Source of the DNA: Gnetum montanum
Lineage: Eukaryota; Streptophyta; Gnetopsida; Gnetales; Gnetaceae
Direction of reading: 5' to 3'
Length of the DNA stretch: 64,000 bases
NCBI GenBank assembly: GCA_015680685.1
Contig: MNCI01008326.1
Coordinates: 394,312-458,311, forward strand
The position numbers and the translations under genes were made by a program. Under the pieces are notes generated by a model. It was not told where the DNA came from. It ran no database searches and was given only the letters and a program-made list of their open reading frames with translations. Below, in pieces: positions 58,770-64,000 of the stretch (position 1 is the first letter of the stretch; every line of letters starts with the position of its first letter).

Positions 58770-61239
58770 GACTTGATGTAGATGGGATGGAATTAGACAT
58801 GTTTCCCATTTGCTGAGTCCTTTCTAGAATTGTTCTTAAGAATGGTTGTTTCTTGGGTTGAGGCTTAGTGGTGGCCATCTTTCCATGCAGATTAACTACC
58901 CTAGTAACATTCTTTTGTTATGGTTTTGATAGTAGATCCTCCTACATAATAGGAGGTGGAATTAGTGGTAGAGGATTTAGGTGCTAATAAAAATGACTAG
59001 TTATTTGTGGATGCACATGTGTTTGGATCATTCCTTGGAGGCATCAATCTATGGTATTCTACTAGATATAATTGTGGGATCTAAAAAATAGCATTACTAA
59101 TTGATATTGGAAATTCGACAAAATATCCATATGGTTCTAGTTATCTTTATGGATATTATTGGTGGGGTGATGGCATAGCGCATGATTGAAGCTATTGCCA
59201 TTATTGATAATAGTTCTATTGTGGTTGTGGTAAAGCTCCACTAGGATAATACATTCATTAGAGGTTCTATCAGTAGTTACCTTGAGGATAAGATAACTGT
59301 TTAGGCATTTGTCTTTTAGAAAATTTGGGATTGAGTGCATATGCCCCTATCTCTTGCAAATGTGCCATGGCTAGTTAACATTTCTTGGGATGTTTGTACT
59401 AACACACAGTGCAACCTTCCTTATATATGAAGCTAGTGTTTGAGCACTCAACCATTGAAGTAGCTTTACCTTTTTGTCTAGATTCTTTCATCTTCCTATA
59501 CTTACCTTTTCCAATGTCTCTCTCGGTTCTTTCCTTCATAATCTTTAATGAAATTACAAATTTCTCATCAATAAAATTCCACATTTTCTTTACTTTGGTT
59601 GCAATGTCACATATAGATTTTTGGATTGGTAGAGTATTTTTCTAGCTAGCTTGATCAAATGTTTCCTCCTCTTGTGTATCATAGACTTCTGCATCTTTCT
59701 TTCAAATTGAGGGATCTATGTTATACTCTTTAGCTAATTCCCTTTGTCTTAGCTCATCCTCTTCCTTTGCCACTTGATCAATTAGCCTTTGGATGCAATG
59801 GATGGTCATTTTTTATAACCTAGCTTGGGTGTAAACTAAAAGAGTATCTTTGGTTTTTCTTTGTAGCCCATCTATAATGTGCCTGAGCTATTCCATTGGT
59901 GAAAATTTTTGGCATGGAAATTTATGCAATAGTGAATAGTATCTACCCATTATTGCATCAAGGATTTCATGAGTCCCTTACTTCCATCCTTGGATTTTTT
60001 TTCTTAAGTTGGACACTCATGAATAGGTTTGATATTTATCATTAAAGAGTTTGAGCATTGCACTCTAGCATTTAATTGATCTAGGTCTAGTGACCTATAC
60101 TAGCTCTCTACCTCCTTCACAAGTGTTATGGGAAAAAATTTAAATTTTTCTAATAACTTTCAATGTTTTGTAGGGCACAGGCATTGTGCAAAACTTGAAG
60201 GTAATGCTTTGGATTAGCATTATAGCCACGTTAAAATCTTAGCATGTTGTTCATGTCTAGCCGTTTAATTTGGCTATCCCTTACATGCCTGGTTAGGATG
60301 TGAATAGCTTCCTAAATATTGATCATACAACAATTTACCATTAGGGGTTCATCATCTTGATTACGTTCTTGTGCTCTATTGTAGTAGTAAATCCTTCTAT
60401 GCTCATCACTTTGATGATTTCTATGATCCCTTCATTTGTGCTACTCATATTATTCATCTTCCAAATCAGAGTATCTTGAATACCAACCATGATGATCATG
60501 GTGGTCATGAGTTCTCCTCTCTTCCTTGTCATAATCCTTGTATCTTTGCCTCCTTATTTTAGAGTTTCCTAATGATCATGATGATGCAAATGAGACAGTG
60601 GAAGAATGGTTCTCTCTTGTTCTCTTATGATGGCTCTAATGTTAATCTCTATGGGAGTTAGTAGGAATTCTTGGCCTTGGATCCTGCTTGTGCCTTGAGT
60701 CTTTAACTTCTTGCATGATCTTCTCTACTATTTTAGAGCTTAATTTAATTTTTATAGGTTCAGCTAGCTAAATGATAGGTATTTGTTATTGGAACACATG
60801 GTTGTCATGGATCTGTTTAGCAATAATGCATCTCCATCAAGCTCCTGCAAGAAAATAGTAGAATGGATTATTTTCCCTTTGTCTTGTTCATGCCTTACCT
60901 TCATGGAATGGTTCTTCTTTAACTACTCATTAGTAGATTCATATGGATGAGCCATGTATTTTGTTTCATGATACCCTCTAATTGCTTCACTTGGTTTCAT
61001 TTCCTTGAGAGTAGTTTGGAGCATTATGGGTGTTAAATGTTTCGGTGGTAGAACAATGTGCCCTTGCAGATCTCTCCACCTGAGTTGCCTATCTTGAAGA
61101 AAGATGAATAGTAAGGATCACTAGAAGAATATGATATCCTTGTTTGCATCAGCTTACTCTAGTCTTCTTCTTCTTCAATTCTATTACTTCTTCCCCTTAG
61201 TTCATTGGCAGGTGATATGATATTCTTGTTTAAAGCCAT
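58770..61239 (-). pseudogene. Element 3 gag
   Basis: The ATG is at 61239 (MALNKNIISPANELRGRSNR). The frame is broken soon after. The capsid part corresponds to about 60300-59950 by comparison with element 2. 59584-59399 is a Lys/Arg-rich piece (MKERTERDIGKGKYRKMKES) that ends in a Cys-containing tail, where a nucleocapsid would sit. 60341-60600 is biased to ATGAT/ATCAT triplets, as in the matching part of element 2 gag. The untranslated leader is almost absent: only about 40 bp separate this ATG from the LTR. Confidence 0.7.
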
Positions 61240-61279
61240 GTTATATGTTTTAGATGTTTATTTTAACTGTTCTTTTCAT

Positions 61280-62168
61280 AGTAATCCAACACCCAACCAT
61301 ATGAGAAGCAAGTATTCACATGTAGCCTAGTTAGATTCTGTGGACAAGGTAATGTGATTATATTAGTAATTGGTTTAAGTTCATGATCGTTGTCTTCCCA
61401 TGTGAGTTAGTAAAATCTATGTGTATGGTTTAACTCACAATGAGGTGTATGATAATTGATGTCATGTGGGCCATCTTACTTCTAGTAAACATAAGGTAAG
61501 TGAAAGTGATTCCTAGGTCTAAGTAAATGGTAAATGAATCTACTCTAGCCTAGGCGATGAACATCTATTCTTAACTCTCCACATACATCTTGTACTTATG
61601 TAATCATTACCAGGATTACCAAGTACCTCGCTACTAGTTGAATCAAGGGATAATACTATTGGGTTACTAAATGATCACACTTTATGCTTGAAACCAATCA
61701 TATCTATTTTTCTTAACAACAGTAAAAGTAAAGTTCATGGAAAAGTAAACAATCACTAAGAAAACAATAATTAGTAGCCTCAGTGAAAATAATAAACATT
61801 ATTCTATGTAGACAGTAAAGAAAATAAGTGGATGTTGTAATGGTAAAAAGTAATCTTGATATTTATCTCCATTTTAACTTATGTCCAAGTACAATATGCT
61901 CAAATAAAGACTATGTATAATCACTCAACACCATACTATGGGCACTTACTTTATGACTAAACTATGAAAATAAACTACAAGAGTTTTGGTAAGGGTGGAA
62001 TGAAATTGTTGTTGGACCATGCACCTAGATGACATATTTATAGGCTTGCATGTGCCCATGAAATTGGATGTTCAACATTGTAGCTTGTCCCCTAATATTG
62101 GGAATTCGATATTGTAGCTTTGATATCAGATGCCCAATACCATAGCCATGTAAAAACTTAATTTATCA
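61280..62168 (-). repeat. Element 3 right LTR (5' LTR), inner edge deleted
   Basis: Homology to the left LTR starts at AGTAATCCAACA. The TGATGAGTGGTGG start is missing. It ends ATTTATCA. The TATA box (minus strand CCTATAAATATG) is at 62035-62042. The deletion also removed the primer-binding site. Confidence 0.85.
62035..62042 (-). promoter_or_regulatory. TATA box of element 3 right LTR
   Basis: TATAAATA on the minus strand; the left LTR has a mutated version at 36969-36976. Confidence 0.65.
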
Positions 62169-62173
62169 GTAGG
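62169..62173. repeat. Target-site duplication of element 3 (right copy)
   Basis: GTAGG, identical to 36183-36187. Confidence 0.85.
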
Positions 62174-62177
62174 TAAT

Positions 62178-62900
62178 TGTTAGTATTAAAAGTAGGGTAT
62201 GGGCTTGGTTAGGGAACTATTTTTCTAGGGTTCAAGTGTGTTAAGGGTGGAATAGGTGGGATTGCCTATAGAGTAGGGCTATGTCACCATCTTTATGAAG
62301 TTCTATGGGAGCTTGTGGATTCCAAGGAAAATATTATTTACTAGAAAGAGACCACTGGCTATGGGTGAGAGGCTAATAGCTAGAGGAATTATGATCAAAG
62401 TCATGTGAATGAGCTGAGGGTGGAAGATAATGTGGCCATGAAGATAGGGTACACATCGTTATGTGGGTTCAGTAAGAAAGCAAGCCCTTGAGAGAAAGTA
62501 AAAGCCAACGAAGGCATGTGGTTGGAATCCATGTCAATAGTCTAATCCAATCGAAAAAAAATCCTATTAAAAGATAGGGAGAATATATAAATAGAACTCT
62601 TGGTCCTTCACTTTGGTAAAGAAGACTAAGTGTAGGGACATGAGTAAAGAAATAGTAATGAGAAAGAGAACTTTGACCAATTCTCTTAGCCTTCATTCAT
62701 ATGTATGTGATTTGTTTGCTTGAGTGTAGTAAGGACTAGATTAGATCTTTTATCTATTTTTGGGAGTATTTGTGCTTTCTTTCTACTTGTAAAGTTTACT
62801 TTTAAGCAAGAATAAAAATTTTACTTTTCCTTTCTTGTTCAAATTAGCTTGGTTTTGGAATTGAGAGAGCTTGGATTAGGGAATCCAAGGATGCTTCTCA
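62178..62900 (+). repeat. Candidate LTR of a plus-strand retrotransposon
   Basis: It starts TGTTAGTATTAAAAG and ends ..GCTTCTCA. It has a strong TATA box (TATATAAATA, 62584-62593), an AATAAA signal near 62810, and a primer-site-like sequence five bases after its end. No second copy or target duplication is visible within the window, so the borders are inferred from these signals. Confidence 0.6.
62584..62593 (+). promoter_or_regulatory. TATA box in the plus-strand LTR
   Basis: TATATAAATA, near-consensus, in the middle of the candidate LTR and about 220 bp before the AATAAA signal. Confidence 0.65.
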
Positions 62901-62905
62901 TTAGA

Positions 62906-62920
62906 TTATTATCAGAGTGC
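62906..62920 (+). other. Degenerate tRNA-Met type primer-binding site
   Basis: TTATTATCAGAGTGC resembles the initiator-Met primer site TGGTATCAGAGC common in plant LTR elements, placed just after the LTR. Two or three mismatches. Confidence 0.5.
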
Positions 62921-63260
62921 TTGGAATTGAAGATAAATATATGCAAGTGAATGATTCTCACCTCAATTACAAAGAATCATTTTAAATTTTGAAGCTTGGT
63001 GAATTCTCTCTGGTTACTTATTTCACTCATTCTAGGATTTGAAAATTTTCCTTTAGTCTCTACGTTTGTCATACCTTTTAAGAATTTAAAGATATGTGCA
63101 AAACTGGACACACATTGGCTTATAATAACTAGAGCTTAAAGATCTTAAACTCATTTTCCTTAAGATATGAGTATTCTTAGTTTCATTCCTTTAGAAATCT
63201 TGAATATTTCACTTTTTTTGTAGAATTTTATGAAAATTTCCTTTTTGTTCATTTCCCATC

Positions 63261-63611
63261 ATGCCTTTAAAGAAGAAGATAGTTCAAGCTTTATTAAGAG
63301 ATATGAATCACATGAGAAATTCTCTCAAGCTCATTGTTGAGAAATTAGAAAAGCTAGAAAAGAAAAAAGGACATGCCTCTTTACCAAAAGCATTTAAGAA
63401 AGGGAATAATTCAAGTACTTCTTCATCAAGACCTTCTTCAATATATTCTTTCATGCCATCCCTTGAAGATGATCTTGCTTTTGGAAATGAAGACTTCAGA
63501 AATGATGAAGATCAAGATGACACCTTTTTTCATGCTCATAATATTGAGAATAAGTCTCTAGGATTCATCTTTCTAACAAAAGGAAAGAAGGAACTCTCTT
63601 ATAATCATTAA
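63261..63611 (+). CDS. Short ORF at the gag position of the plus-strand element
   Basis: 116 codons starting MPLKKKIVQALLRDMNHMRN. The first half is basic and helical (KLIVEKLEKLEKKKGH). A Ser-rich hinge follows, then an acidic segment (LEDDLAFGNEDFRNDEDQDD). It lies about 340 bp after the primer site, the place for gag. I do not recognise the family. It ends at TAA, and the sequence beyond (63612-63915) has no supported coding, so it is probably the truncated start of a gag. Confidence 0.4.
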   Translation: MPLKKKIVQALLRDMNHMRNSLKLIVEKLEKLEKKKGHASLPKAFKKGNNSSTSSSRPSSIYSFMPSLEDDLAFGNEDFRNDEDQDDTFFHAHNIENKSLGFIFLTKGKKELSYNH

Positions 63612-63915
63612 AGGAAGCAAGGTGAATGAATTGAGGCTATATAACATCCCTAGTAATTTTCTATAAAATCCTATAAATAACTAATAGAGATGTAATGAAA
63701 TCCCAAGGATATGGATTTAGCCTTGATTTACTAATTAGAAGAAAGGCTACAAAATATTTAAAATTATTGATCAAAAACATAAATATAGTAATGTAGTATG
63801 ACATGATAACATTTTAAAATACTAGCACACATAATTAAATAAAATTGGTTTTAATGAAAATTGGAGTTTTGTGTAGCCAGAAAAAGATAAATGTTTAAAA
63901 ATTTCACTAGGTGCA
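63612..63915. other. AT-rich spacer before the next LTR
   Basis: No ORF or motif seen. It could be remaining, decayed interior of the plus-strand element interrupted by the LTR that starts at 63916. Confidence 0.4.
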
Positions 63916-64000
63916 TGATGAGTAGGGAAGTAATGCAACACTCAACCATAGAAGTCATAGGTGTTCATGCATGACCGGATCATTATCTATAGATGAGGCA
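63916..64000 (-). repeat. Start of another Athila-type LTR, cut by the window edge
   Basis: TGATGAGTAGGGAAGTAATG followed by CAACACTCAACCATAGAAG and a GTGTTCATGCATGACC word parallels the LTR starts of elements 2 and 3. By analogy with them the element is on the minus strand, and this would be its left (3') LTR or a solo LTR. Confidence 0.65.

Larger units (their letters stand above)
36188..62168 (-). mobile_element. Element 3: Athila-like Ty3/gypsy element, split by element 2
   Basis: LTRs at 36188-37088 and 61280-62168 share long near-identical stretches (for example 36300-36430 with 61365-61495). Outer borders carry a GTAGG duplication. Without element 2 it would be about 12.9 kb. Minus-strand order is gag, protease region, RT, RNase H, integrase, a third ORF, 3' LTR. 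The primer site and the first dozen bases of the inner edge of the right LTR are missing. RT and RNase H text is of Athila type. All ORFs contain stops. Confidence 0.88.

Noticed and set aside
5321-62168. Endogenous plant pararetrovirus (caulimovirid) as the source of the RT and RNase H fragments
   Set aside because: LTR pairs, 5-bp target duplications, polypurine tracts and DDE integrases next to each RT identify Ty3/gypsy retrotransposons. No movement-protein or coat-protein motif was seen.

Overview
The window is repeat-dominated nuclear DNA from a large-genome seed plant, most likely a gymnosperm. The reasons are: long Ty3/gypsy retrotransposons of the plant-specific Tat and Athila types, LTR pairs that differ at roughly one site in ten by hand count, nested insertions, AT-rich spacers, plant-type introns, and a decayed plant receptor-kinase gene. 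The species assignment is inference. No intact host gene, rRNA, tRNA or CRISPR array was seen.

Layout. 1-5315: AT-rich DNA without a clear gene, apart from one weak coding relic near 3.1-4.6 kb. 5321-25480: element 1, a 20-kb Tat/Ogre-type element on the minus strand, with 1.8- and 2.2-kb LTRs, a GCTAG target duplication, polypurine tract, primer site, and a polyprotein read right to left as gag, protease, RT, RNase H, a second archaeal-type RNase H and integrase. Its polyprotein is split between protease and RT by about 6 kb that carries a seven-exon, intron-bearing gene relic on the opposite strand. 25486-27035: decayed repeats. 27246-34829: a malectin-like/LRR receptor-kinase pseudogene on the plus strand, preceded by an inverted copy of its malectin-like exon. 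36188-62168: element 3, Athila-like, minus strand, GTAGG target duplication. Element 2 (37401-50479, also Athila-like and minus strand, ATAGC target duplication, tRNA-Asp-type primer site) is inserted into it. 62178-63611: the LTR, primer site and gag-like start of a plus-strand element. 63916-64000: the first bases of another Athila-type LTR.

How the parts relate. Elements 2 and 3 share gag-PR-RT-RNase H-integrase followed by a third, sense-oriented ORF in the env-like position. In both, a TATA box lies about 530-550 bp upstream of that ORF, next to sequence words shared with the element's own LTR promoter. Element 2 landed inside the third ORF of element 3. The antisense spliced relic in element 1 seems to encode the same broad protein class (plant transposon-associated domain plus a helical segment). 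This recurring third gene and its apparent LTR-like internal promoter are the most interesting signals here. All coding regions carry stops or frameshifts, and many changes are C-to-T or G-to-A, as expected for methylated, silenced repeats.
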